Position numbers and translations under genes: made by a program. A model generated the notes under the pieces. The model searched no databases. It was not told the origin of the DNA and saw only the letters and a list, made by a program, of their open reading frames with translations. Positions 1 through 6,113 of a stretch of 8,336 nucleotides of DNA are shown piece after piece. This DNA is from Patescibacteria group bacterium. Lineage in GTDB: Bacteria; Patescibacteriota; WWE3; UBA101185; UBA10185. Position 1 is the stretch's first letter. Each line of letters starts with the position of its first letter. The stretch is from positions 1 to 8,336 of the forward strand of contig JAKLGS010000030.1 in assembly GCA_022710505.1 (NCBI GenBank). The letters are read 5' to 3'.

Positions 1-658
1 ATGTGATTCCTAAACAATCGGAAATTAGACACAAAACACCCTCTCTTCCTAATCTTTCCATAGTGTCTACATCAGCAGGTTTATCTAAAACCGGATTTTC
101 ATCAAATTTATAATCAGCAAGATGTACCAAAACACCTTCCGGAGTATTTATAACCAGACCCATTGATTCAGGAATAGAGTGATTAATTCTAAAAGCAGAC
201 ATTTTAAAGTGACCCAAATTTACTACCCCTGATTCAGGGCCAAAAAGATGATAACTAAAATTTTTTCCGATATTGCTAAAAGATTTTTCAGAGAGTTTTA
301 CTTTTAAAAATTCACCGACTAATTTACTTGCGTAAATTGGTACATTGGGAAGTTCCATCAGCAAATTAGGCACCGCCCCAACGTGGTCCTCATGACCGTG
401 AGTAATAAAAACACCTTTAATTTTATGTGAATTTTTTATTAAATAATCAAAATCGGGGATTAGAGTATCAACTCCGGGCATATCAAAAATATCAGGAAAA
501 CCTATCCCGCAATCCACCACTACCATGTCATCACCGTATTCATAAACGGTAAGATTTTTATTTACTTTTTCTGTCCCACCTATCATTATTACTTTCAAAA
601 CAGGTTTGTGGGTATTTTCCTGTGTATTTTCATCATTCTTTCTCATTTCATAATTCAT
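1..658 (-). CDS. rnj: Ribonuclease J, N-terminal part (C-terminus beyond the window)
   Basis: This metallo-beta-lactamase-fold ribonuclease acts in mRNA decay and rRNA maturation in the cytoplasm. Only 219 residues are present; the frame is still open at position 1, so the rest of the lactamase/beta-CASP core and the C-terminal domain lie outside. Visible hallmarks are the zinc-binding HGHEDH motif at residues 87-92 (THGHEDHVGA), NHSIPES with His160, and ADYKFD with Asp182, all in RNase J order. The stretch VYEYGDDMVVVDCGIGFPD (residues 38-56) is also typical. The usual GGxxEIGKN loop reads GGTEKVNKN here, and the usual SDSTN segment reads SDCLG. The chosen ATG follows an AAAGGAA SD-like sequence about 13 bases upstream; an in-frame ATG four codons later is an alternative. 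It lies 45 bases after the UDG gene with no clear promoter between, so it is probably co-transcribed. Family identity is certain; assignment to J1 or J2 is not possible. Confidence 0.95.
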   Translation of the reverse strand, partial: MNYEMRKNDENTQENTHKPVLKVIMIGGTEKVNKNLTVYEYGDDMVVVDCGIGFPDIFDMPGVDTLIPDFDYLIKNSHKIKGVFITHGHEDHVGAVPNLLMELPNVPIYASKLVGEFLKVKLSEKSFSNIGKNFSYHLFGPESGVVNLGHFKMSAFRINHSIPESMGLVINTPEGVLVHLADYKFDENPVLDKPADVDTMERLGREGVLCLISDCLGIT

Positions 659-671
659 ATTTGTTTATAGT

Positions 672-676
672 TCCTT
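672..676 (-). promoter_or_regulatory. Shine-Dalgarno-like site of the RNase J gene
   Basis: The minus strand reads AAGGA here, about 13 bases before the RNase J ATG. It is one of only two convincing SD-like sites in the window and supports the chosen start. The spacing is longer than the usual 5-9 bases. Confidence 0.45.
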
Positions 677-703
677 TAATTTCTTTTAAGTAACCAATTA
701 ATT

Positions 704-1345
704 TTACAGACCTATGGTCAATTGTCCATCGATACTCTTAGGGTTGTTTTGACCGTTTTCTTCAAAACTACTTTTCTGGAGAAAATCTTCAACTTTAATG
801 AGCATCTCCGGTATTTTTTTAAAATCTTTTTTAAAATCATCCATCATTGAACCGTTCCTTAAAGCTGCTGCGGGATGATAAATCGGATAGATATAGTATT
901 TCCCCGCCTTTACTAAATTTCCTCTATCAATGGATATTTTCCCGTTAGGGTAAAAATGGTTCATAGAATACCTACCCAAAGTCACAATAATTTTAGGAGA
1001 AATTATTTGCAACTGCATATCCAAAAAAGGGGAGCAAGCCTGGATCTCATCCGGAAGAGGCTCTCTATTTTCAGGAGGACGGTGTTTAATGATATTTCCT
1101 ATCCAAACATCTTCTCTCTTATAACCAATTTCCTTTAAAGACTCTTCCAATAATTTCCCAGCTCTTCCAACAAAAGGATGCCCGGAAATGTCTTCATAGT
1201 AACCGGGAGCTTCACCTATAAAAACAATTTTTGAGTTTACATTACCTTCGCCGGGAACCGCGTTTGTGGCTTGTTTGCACAATCTACATTTATCACAGGA
1301 TCTTATACTTACCGCTATATCTTTTAATAACTTTTCTTTATCCAT
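704..1345 (-). CDS. Uracil-DNA glycosylase, family 4 (UDGa type), with a Cys-to-His change at an iron-sulfur ligand position
   Basis: The protein (213 aa) belongs to the family that removes uracil from DNA to start base excision repair. Motif 1 is GEAPGYYEDISGHPFVGRAG (residues 44-63). The family's HP motif appears as YHPAAALRN (His157). These enzymes normally carry a 4Fe-4S cluster bound by four cysteines. Here Cys17 and Cys20 (CDKC) and Cys104 match three of them. The third ligand, normally in a KCRPP motif, is His88 in NIIKHRPPENR. An extra Cys23 lies nearby. About 30 residues after the catalytic domain form a polar tail of unknown role. The start lies 3 bases after the stop of the Lon-like ATPase gene, with no obvious SD, so translation may be coupled. 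The family call is secure. Whether the cluster is intact, and the exact uracil specificity, cannot be read from sequence. Confidence 0.93.
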   Translation of the reverse strand: MDKEKLLKDIAVSIRSCDKCRLCKQATNAVPGEGNVNSKIVFIGEAPGYYEDISGHPFVGRAGKLLEESLKEIGYKREDVWIGNIIKHRPPENREPLPDEIQACSPFLDMQLQIISPKIIVTLGRYSMNHFYPNGKISIDRGNLVKAGKYYIYPIYHPAAALRNGSMMDDFKKDFKKIPEMLIKVEDFLQKSSFEENGQNNPKSIDGQLTIGL

Positions 1346-1348
1346 TAA

Positions 1349-2410
1349 TTATTGAGGAAGATAATATTTCAAATTCTCGGAGGTGAGTTTAACTTCCGTC
1401 ACCTTTCCTTCTACAATTTCCCTAGCAACTTTTCTGCAAATAGACTCAAGCGTCCTTCCTAAACTTCGGATACCGGAATCATAACCAAAAGGTCTCACGA
1501 TTCCAGGCCATAAGTCAGGATCAATCTGCAGTTCTTCGGGTTTTAGTCCGGATTTTTGGATAATCTGAGGTAATAAATATTCTTTTGCAATTACAGTCTT
1601 TTCTTGATCGGTATATGAAGGCATCTTTATAATTTCCATTCTATCCATGAGCGCCGCAGAAAGGGTACCCGTGGTATTTGCCGAACATATAAAAAGCACA
1701 TTCGACAAGTCTATCGGATAATCAACATAATGATCTCTGAAAGCTACGTTTTGTTTCGGATCCAAAATTTCCAATAAAATTGCCATAATATCGGATCTTA
1801 AACCTTGCTCACCGCTTGCTTTATCAATTTCATCCAATAGAATAAGAGGATTTCTAACACCTGTTCTAGTTATAGCTTTTATTATTTGACCGGGTTCAGC
1901 CTCTGGAAAAGATTTGCTTCGGCCTCTTAACTCAGTTGAAGAGCCGATACCTCCCATAGCAATTCTTTCAAACTTTCTACCAAGTGTTTCAGCTAATGAA
2001 TAAGCTAAGGTTGTCTTACCAACTCCTTGAAGGCCCACCAATAAAAGTACGGGAGATTTTGACACCGCACCCTCACCTCTTTGTGATAATAAAATTAAAG
2101 TAGACAGATACTCCAATATCCTATCTTTAGCGTACTGCATACCATAGTGATGTCTATCCATACTTTCTTTAGCACCTTCTAAATCTAAAATATCCTTAGT
2201 CTCTTCCACCCAAGGGATTGATGTGACAGTCTCAATGTATCTGGATAAGGTATCGAATTCAGTTGCGTAATGACCCAGATTTGCCATTCTATCTAACCTG
2301 TCTAACATCTGCACTAATCTGGTTACCAAATCTTCGGGCATTCCTTTAGTGTCCTTAATTTTTTTAGATAATGTATTTAATTCTTCAAATAAAAAGTCTT
2401 TTTTCTCCAT
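1349..2410 (-). CDS. Lon-type AAA+ ATPase lacking the protease domain
   Basis: The protein (353 aa) matches the ATPase module of Lon but has neither the N-terminal substrate-binding domain nor the C-terminal Ser-Lys peptidase domain. Residues 1-60 are helical and charged, like the end of the Lon N-terminal helices. The Lon linker follows (SIPWVEE, then LDLEGAKESMDRHHYG). ATPase motifs are Walker A GLQGVGKT (126-133), Walker B LILLDE (189-194), sensor 1 Asn245 in SANT, a likely arginine finger Arg257 in DRMEII, and sensor 2 Arg315 in GIRSLGR. The pore-loop region, usually RRTYxG, reads SKSFPE (165-170). It therefore looks able to bind and hydrolyse ATP but not to cleave peptides. The start overlaps the stop of the upstream zinc-ribbon gene by one base (TAATG), and the UDG gene follows after 3 bases. 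Likely an unfoldase or remodelling ATPase; the substrate is unknown. It might instead supply ATPase power to a protease encoded elsewhere. Confidence 0.9.
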   Translation of the reverse strand: MEKKDFLFEELNTLSKKIKDTKGMPEDLVTRLVQMLDRLDRMANLGHYATEFDTLSRYIETVTSIPWVEETKDILDLEGAKESMDRHHYGMQYAKDRILEYLSTLILLSQRGEGAVSKSPVLLLVGLQGVGKTTLAYSLAETLGRKFERIAMGGIGSSTELRGRSKSFPEAEPGQIIKAITRTGVRNPLILLDEIDKASGEQGLRSDIMAILLEILDPKQNVAFRDHYVDYPIDLSNVLFICSANTTGTLSAALMDRMEIIKMPSYTDQEKTVIAKEYLLPQIIQKSGLKPEELQIDPDLWPGIVRPFGYDSGIRSLGRTLESICRKVAREIVEGKVTEVKLTSENLKYYLPQ

Positions 2411-3399
2411 TATTTTATTACCAAATAAGAATCTCCGGATTCTTTAAAACTAGTTAAAATAGATTTAAATTCTTCAGAAAGAGTGTTTCTCATGGTTTCA
2501 TTTAATACAATATCGCCGTCTCCCTGCTTTTTCAATAAAAACACCTGACCTTCTTTAGGAAGGATATTTTTTATCGACACAAATGAAGGGTGTATGGACA
2601 TATTTTTTTCAATTTCTGATTTTGCCAACTTAACTTGATCTATAAGTTCAGGTTCGTATGAAATAATCAAAGCATCTCCTTCTTTATCAGTTGTAATATC
2701 CTTATTACCTAGAAACTCAAGAGAAGTATCTGCTGGAAAGGCAATCAAAACCCACCCACTCGACAAACCTTTTTTCATATAAAAAGCAGAGTACGGAGAG
2801 TTAATTTTACCTTTTAGACTTTCAGCCAAGGTAAAAAACTCACCGCCGAGGAAACTAAAATAAGGGTCAAATGTTTTAGGATCAGAGATTTCTACATATA
2901 AAGAAAAGTCATAAGGAATGTAACTGTAAACATTATTTTGACCGAATACTCCTGATCGTAGATCCAAACCTAAATTTTTATTATTTTCTTTATTTTTAGT
3001 TTCGGTTGAATTTGCAGGCTCTGTGGTATCAGTTTTAGTGGTGGGTTTTTCAACACTAACTATCCTAGGTTTTTTTAAATTTATCTTACTTGAGAATACT
3101 TTTAAAAAATCTGTTTGAATAAACAGAAAAATCATAGTGCTGATAGACATACCCAACAAAACTCCTCCAACCACGCTTCTGATACTAATTCCATGGGATA
3201 TTTTACTAATCGTGGTGTCTTTCTTCGAAGGTTTCTTCGAAATTTTTACACCCTCATTATTAGAAAAAGCTATCTTTTCGGAGACGGTTTCTTTGGGTTT
3301 AAGGTAGAGTTCTTCTGGAAGTTCACTCCCGCAATACTCACAAAAATGATGACTGCTGGCAGTCAATTCTGATTTACAAAACGGGCAGATTCTTTTCAT
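2410..3399 (-). CDS. Membrane protein with N-terminal zinc ribbon and C-terminal extracytoplasmic domain of unknown function
   Basis: I do not recognise this 329-aa protein as a named family. It starts with a short zinc ribbon (CPFC at 5-8 and CEYCG at 20-24). A lysine/serine-rich stretch follows, then one hydrophobic segment at about 76-94, fitting a single membrane helix with the zinc ribbon inside the cell. Residues about 119-142 are a Thr/Asn/Lys/Glu-rich linker, probably extracytoplasmic. Residues about 150-329 form a mixed alpha/beta domain with phrases such as YIPYDFSLYVEISDP and GDALIISYEPELIDQV. These faintly recall DUF3352-like surface proteins, but that is only an impression. The gene begins a new transcription unit: a perfect TATAAT lies 7 bases before the ATG, so the mRNA is probably leaderless. 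Its stop overlaps the start of the Lon-like ATPase gene, which suggests the two products work together. Function unknown. Confidence 0.8.
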   Translation of the reverse strand: MKRICPFCKSELTASSHHFCEYCGSELPEELYLKPKETVSEKIAFSNNEGVKISKKPSKKDTTISKISHGISIRSVVGGVLLGMSISTMIFLFIQTDFLKVFSSKINLKKPRIVSVEKPTTKTDTTEPANSTETKNKENNKNLGLDLRSGVFGQNNVYSYIPYDFSLYVEISDPKTFDPYFSFLGGEFFTLAESLKGKINSPYSAFYMKKGLSSGWVLIAFPADTSLEFLGNKDITTDKEGDALIISYEPELIDQVKLAKSEIEKNMSIHPSFVSIKNILPKEGQVFLLKKQGDGDIVLNETMRNTLSEEFKSILTSFKESGDSYLVIK

Positions 3400-3406
3400 C
3401 TCATTT

Positions 3407-3435
3407 ATTATAAAGCAGATATTAACTTGTTTCCA
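3407..3435 (-). promoter_or_regulatory. Promoter of the zinc-ribbon/Lon-like/UDG/RNase J group, predicted leaderless
   Basis: On the minus strand a perfect -10 TATAAT (3412-3407) lies 17 bases after a -35-like TGGAAA (3435-3430, 4 of 6 matches to TTGACA). Only AAATGAG separates the -10 from the ATG at 3399, so transcription should start at or within a base or two of the start codon. It lies in the 68-base gap after pnp, showing that the following genes can be transcribed independently. Confidence 0.6.
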
Positions 3436-3467
3436 GAATTTTTAACGATTAGATAAGAACACAAGAA

Positions 3468-5675
3468 TTATCTTCTTCTATCTCTTCTGTTATCATTTCT
3501 GAAGTTACCGCCCCTGCCTCCATTTCTGCGCCCGTTGTTATTTCTTTCAGCTGGAACATAATCCGGATCATCGGCTGCTCTTTTGGAAAGACTAAACTTA
3601 CCCTCATCTCCGACACTAATTACTTTTACCTTTACTATGTCACCAACCTTAAACCACTCATCAACATTCTCAACGAATGAGTCTGTTATCTCGCTGACAT
3701 GGAGCAACCCTACTTTTCCGGGTAAAACTTCTACTAAAGCACCGAAATCCAATAATTCCTTTACAGTTCCATCAAAAATTTCACCAACCTGCATACTTCG
3801 AGTCATCCCTTCAACTATTCTCAAGGCCTCTTCGGCCTTGTCTTTATCCACAGAAGAAATAACCACTTTACCGTCTTCTTCAATTGAAATTTCAGATTGA
3901 GTTTTTTCTTGAATTTCTCTAATTACTTTTCCGCCCGAACCTATAACCATACCAATTTTATCTGGGTCTATCATAGTGGTTACAGTTTTAGGTGCGTATT
4001 GAGAAACTTCAGCCCTTGGAGTATCAATAACTTTTTGCATTTCTTTTAAGATAAAAAGTCTTCCTTCCTTTGATTGTTCAATAATCTTAGGAAGAACATC
4101 CATTGGAATTCCTTTTACTTTTACATCTAATTGAATTGCTGTAACTCCTCTGATTGTTCCGGTCATCTTGAAATCCATATAGCCGTTTGCGTCCTCTTCA
4201 CCTGATAAGTCAGTTAATATTTGATATCTTGAAAAAGAATCGTCTTCAACAATAAGTCCCATGGCGACTCCGCTTACCATATCTTTAATAGGAACACCTG
4301 CATCCATCAACGAAAGAGTTGAACCGCAAGTTGAAGCCATAGAAGAAGAACCGTTACTGGATATAATTTCTGAAACCAACATTATTGTATAAGGAAATTC
4401 ATCTTGGCTCGGTATTACCGGTCTCAAAGCCTTTTCAGCTATCATACCGTGACCAATCTCTCTTGGATTAGGAGCACCAAATCTACCTACCTCGCCTACA
4501 CTGTAAGGAGGAAAGTTGTAATAATGCAAATATCTTTTCCTTCTTTCTCCGTACATGTCCTGGATTAAAAGTTCATCCGAAGGAGAGCCTAATGTACATA
4601 CTGTAAGAGCTTGGGTCTCACCTCTGGTAAATAGAGCGCTTCCGTGCGTTCGTGGTAAAATCCCTGTTCTTATTGATAAAGGTCTGACTTCATCTACTTT
4701 TCTACCGTCAATTCTCTTTCCTTCGTCAAGTACGATTTTTCTCATGACTTTTTTCTTAATTAACTCATAAGCCATTTCCATATCTGACTTTTTATAGGTG
4801 CCTTCAAAATTCTTGAAAGCCTCTTCCTTAAGTTCCGTTAATTTCTCACTCATCAACTGCTTACCTTCGGTTAAGGTTTTCTCTTTCATAATCTCCTCAA
4901 CTCTATTCATAGTTAAATCTGAGATTGCATTTATAATTTCCTCTGACGGGAATCTTGAAACATACTCATATTTTTTACCTTCGGGATTTATTTCTTTAAC
5001 AAACTCATCCACAAAATTGTACAAATCATCAATATGATCTCTGGCAAAATTTACCGCTTCCAAGATTTTTTCTTCGGGAAGTACGTTTGCTTCAACTTCT
5101 GCAGCTAAAAATCTTTTATCATCACCAACAAAAGAAACCATCATATCCAAGTCACTTTCAGATTCTAATTGTTTTAATGTAGGAGATAAAACTAAGTCAC
5201 CATTTATTAAGCCGACTCTAGCAGAAGCGATCGGGCCTGAAAATGGAATATTACTTGCCTGTAAACAAGCTGAAGTAGCTAACATACTTAAAAACTCGGG
5301 ATCGGCTTCTTCATCAAGAGAAAGCACAGTAACAACAATTTGAACCTCATCCATATAATCTTTAGGAAACAAAGGTCTAATAGCGTGATCTATAGATCTT
5401 CTGGCTATCACTGCGTCGTCAGTTGCTTTTCCGTCTCTTTTAACAAACCTCGAACTTTTTATACTACCGCTGGCATAAAGTTTTTCTTCATACTGGACTC
5501 TAAGACCTAAAAAATCAGCCTCGGGAGAAGGATCTCCTGAAACAGCTGTGACAAGAAGAACTGTGTCTCCATAAGTTGCTTTTACAGACATATCTGCTCT
5601 TAAAGCTAATTCTCCGGTTTCGAAAATAAGTTTCTTACCAGCAAAATTGGTTTCTTTTCTTACAATTTTATTCAT
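3468..5675 (-). CDS. pnp: Polyribonucleotide nucleotidyltransferase (PNPase)
   Basis: PNPase degrades RNA 3'-to-5' using phosphate and can also add nucleotides; it works as a trimer in the cytoplasm. The 735 aa carry the full architecture: first RNase PH-like domain (about 10-145), helical domain (about 240-315), second RNase PH-like domain (about 320-550), KH domain (about 560-620, loop VIGSGGKVI) and S1 domain (about 628-700). Active-site signatures include FPPYSVGEVGRFG (388-400), REIGHG, and Asp495, Asp501 and Lys503 in the stretch EEDANGYMDFK, matching the E. coli catalytic Asp486, Asp492 and Lys494. The last 26 residues are an Arg/Gly/Asn-rich tail. There is no SD directly before its ATG. 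Instead its start codon overlaps the stop of a short upstream ORF (ATGA), so translation is probably coupled to that ORF. rpsO lies just upstream, as in many bacteria. Identification is certain. Confidence 0.98.
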   Translation of the reverse strand: MNKIVRKETNFAGKKLIFETGELALRADMSVKATYGDTVLLVTAVSGDPSPEADFLGLRVQYEEKLYASGSIKSSRFVKRDGKATDDAVIARRSIDHAIRPLFPKDYMDEVQIVVTVLSLDEEADPEFLSMLATSACLQASNIPFSGPIASARVGLINGDLVLSPTLKQLESESDLDMMVSFVGDDKRFLAAEVEANVLPEEKILEAVNFARDHIDDLYNFVDEFVKEINPEGKKYEYVSRFPSEEIINAISDLTMNRVEEIMKEKTLTEGKQLMSEKLTELKEEAFKNFEGTYKKSDMEMAYELIKKKVMRKIVLDEGKRIDGRKVDEVRPLSIRTGILPRTHGSALFTRGETQALTVCTLGSPSDELLIQDMYGERRKRYLHYYNFPPYSVGEVGRFGAPNPREIGHGMIAEKALRPVIPSQDEFPYTIMLVSEIISSNGSSSMASTCGSTLSLMDAGVPIKDMVSGVAMGLIVEDDSFSRYQILTDLSGEEDANGYMDFKMTGTIRGVTAIQLDVKVKGIPMDVLPKIIEQSKEGRLFILKEMQKVIDTPRAEVSQYAPKTVTTMIDPDKIGMVIGSGGKVIREIQEKTQSEISIEEDGKVVISSVDKDKAEEALRIVEGMTRSMQVGEIFDGTVKELLDFGALVEVLPGKVGLLHVSEITDSFVENVDEWFKVGDIVKVKVISVGDEGKFSLSKRAADDPDYVPAERNNNGRRNGGRGGNFRNDNRRDRRR

Positions 5676-5740
5676 TTTTTCTTACATAGGGGTTTGTTAT
5701 CTAGAGGATTAAGATTCAAAATATTATGCACTCGATGCAT
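5672..5740 (-). CDS. Putative 22-codon leader ORF coupled to pnp
   Basis: The minus strand has the best SD in the window, AGGAGG, 9 bases before an ATG that opens 22 codons. The peptide begins MHRVHNILNLNP and ends PLCKKK. Its TGA stop shares the sequence ATGA with the pnp start codon. pnp has no SD of its own directly upstream, so ribosomes finishing this ORF would be well placed to start pnp. The peptide has no recognisable domain. The start codon sits inside a 9-bp hairpin, which could make translation of both ORFs sensitive to structure, ribonucleases or an RNA-binding protein. What is seen is the SD, ORF and overlap; expression and a regulatory role are inferred. Alternatively the SD and ORF are fortuitous. 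Confidence 0.5.
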   Translation of the reverse strand: MHRVHNILNLNPLDNKPLCKKK

Positions 5741-5744
5741 AATA
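5722..5744 (-). promoter_or_regulatory. Perfect 9-bp hairpin in the pnp leader covering the leader ORF start codon
   Basis: The minus strand reads TATTATGCA, a TCGAG loop, then TGCATAATA: a perfect 9-bp stem with a 5-base loop. The ATG of the putative leader ORF is in the left arm. Four Ts follow the stem, so a weak intrinsic terminator is possible, but the stem is AT-rich and lies before pnp. In E. coli, leader stems upstream of pnp are RNase III sites used for PNPase autoregulation; a similar role here is inference. Confidence 0.5.
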
Positions 5745-5749
5745 GCCTG

Positions 5750-5755
5750 CCTCCT
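5750..5755 (-). promoter_or_regulatory. Strong Shine-Dalgarno site AGGAGG of the pnp leader ORF
   Basis: AGGAGG on the minus strand lies 9 bases before the leader ORF ATG and about 75 bases before the pnp ATG, too far to serve pnp directly. It could partly pair with CCTCT at 5708-5704. An adjacent GGATTA (5760-5755) is complementary to TAATCC (5711-5706), giving a possible SD-masking outer stem around the hairpin. Confidence 0.55.
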
Positions 5756-5791
5756 AATCCAATGAATAAGACCCGCTATCCTAATTTTCCG

Positions 5792-5811
5792 GCTGTCCTT
5801 ACTTAGACAGC
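5792..5811 (-). promoter_or_regulatory. Short hairpin spanning the rpsO stop codon
   Basis: GCTGTC and GACAGC on the minus strand form a 6-bp stem with an 8-base loop that holds the rpsO TAA. No T-run follows, so it is not a convincing intrinsic terminator. It may protect or mark the 3' end of the S15 message or be an RNA processing point between rpsO and pnp. Confidence 0.3.
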
Positions 5812-6068
5812 TCAATTTTTTCAACTAATTGGCTATATCTATCTTCATCTTTTCCTTTTAGATAGGATATCAATCTTCTTCTTTTGTTAACCATTTGAAG
5901 AAGACCTCTTCTGGAGTGATTATCTTTTTTATGGGTTTTAAGATGGTCGGATAATTTTGCAATAGATTCAGTAAGGATAGCAACCTGAACTTCAGGTGAT
6001 CCTGTATCAGCATCATGTAATCTGCTGGTTTTTATTATCTGTGCCTTTTTTTCCTTAGATAAAGCCAT
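5799..6068 (-). CDS. rpsO: 30S ribosomal protein S15
   Basis: S15 binds the central domain of 16S rRNA early in 30S assembly. The protein has the normal family length of 89 aa and its signatures: DTGSPEVQVAILTESI, HLKTHKKDNHSRRGLLQMV and the basic KRRRLISYLK segment. The start is the usual MALSKEKK N-terminus. A well-formed extended -10 promoter lies so close that the predicted 5' leader is only about 6-7 bases, with no SD. The known long rpsO leader structures used for S15 feedback control are therefore unlikely on this transcript, although CCATA/TATGG could form a small stem over the start codon on longer transcripts. It is followed after a 123-base spacer by pnp, the common bacterial pairing. 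Identification is certain. Confidence 0.98.
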   Translation of the reverse strand: MALSKEKKAQIIKTSRLHDADTGSPEVQVAILTESIAKLSDHLKTHKKDNHSRRGLLQMVNKRRRLISYLKGKDEDRYSQLVEKIELSK

Positions 6069-6081
6069 AATTAACTATGGT

Positions 6082-6110
6082 AATATACCAAAACTAACTT
6101 AATAAATCAA
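6082..6110 (-). promoter_or_regulatory. rpsO promoter (extended -10), short-leader transcript predicted
   Basis: The minus strand has -35 TTGATT (6110-6105, 4 of 6), a 17-base spacer, and -10 TATATT (6087-6082, 5 of 6) preceded by TGG, giving an extended -10. Transcription should start near 6075-6074, only about 6-7 bases before the rpsO ATG. The element sits almost directly after the stop codon of the DHH-like gene. Confidence 0.6.
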
Positions 6111-6113
6111 CTA

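Noticed and set aside
956..1138. Plus-strand ORF of 60 codons
   Set aside because: It lies entirely antisense inside the well-supported UDG gene and shows no domain or RBS.
3115..3372. Plus-strand ORF of 85 codons
   Set aside because: Antisense to the membrane and zinc-ribbon part of the minus-strand gene; the composition is what the complement would give.
3451..3473. Inverted repeat AGATAA/TTATCT over the pnp stop as a terminator
   Set aside because: A 6-bp stem with five A-T pairs, an 11-base loop and no T-run directly after it is not a credible intrinsic terminator.
3583..5037. Three plus-strand ORFs (3583-3900, 4555-4770, 4798-5037)
   Set aside because: All are antisense to conserved PNPase coding sequence, are Ser/Thr/Phe-rich as expected for such shadows, and lack start signals.
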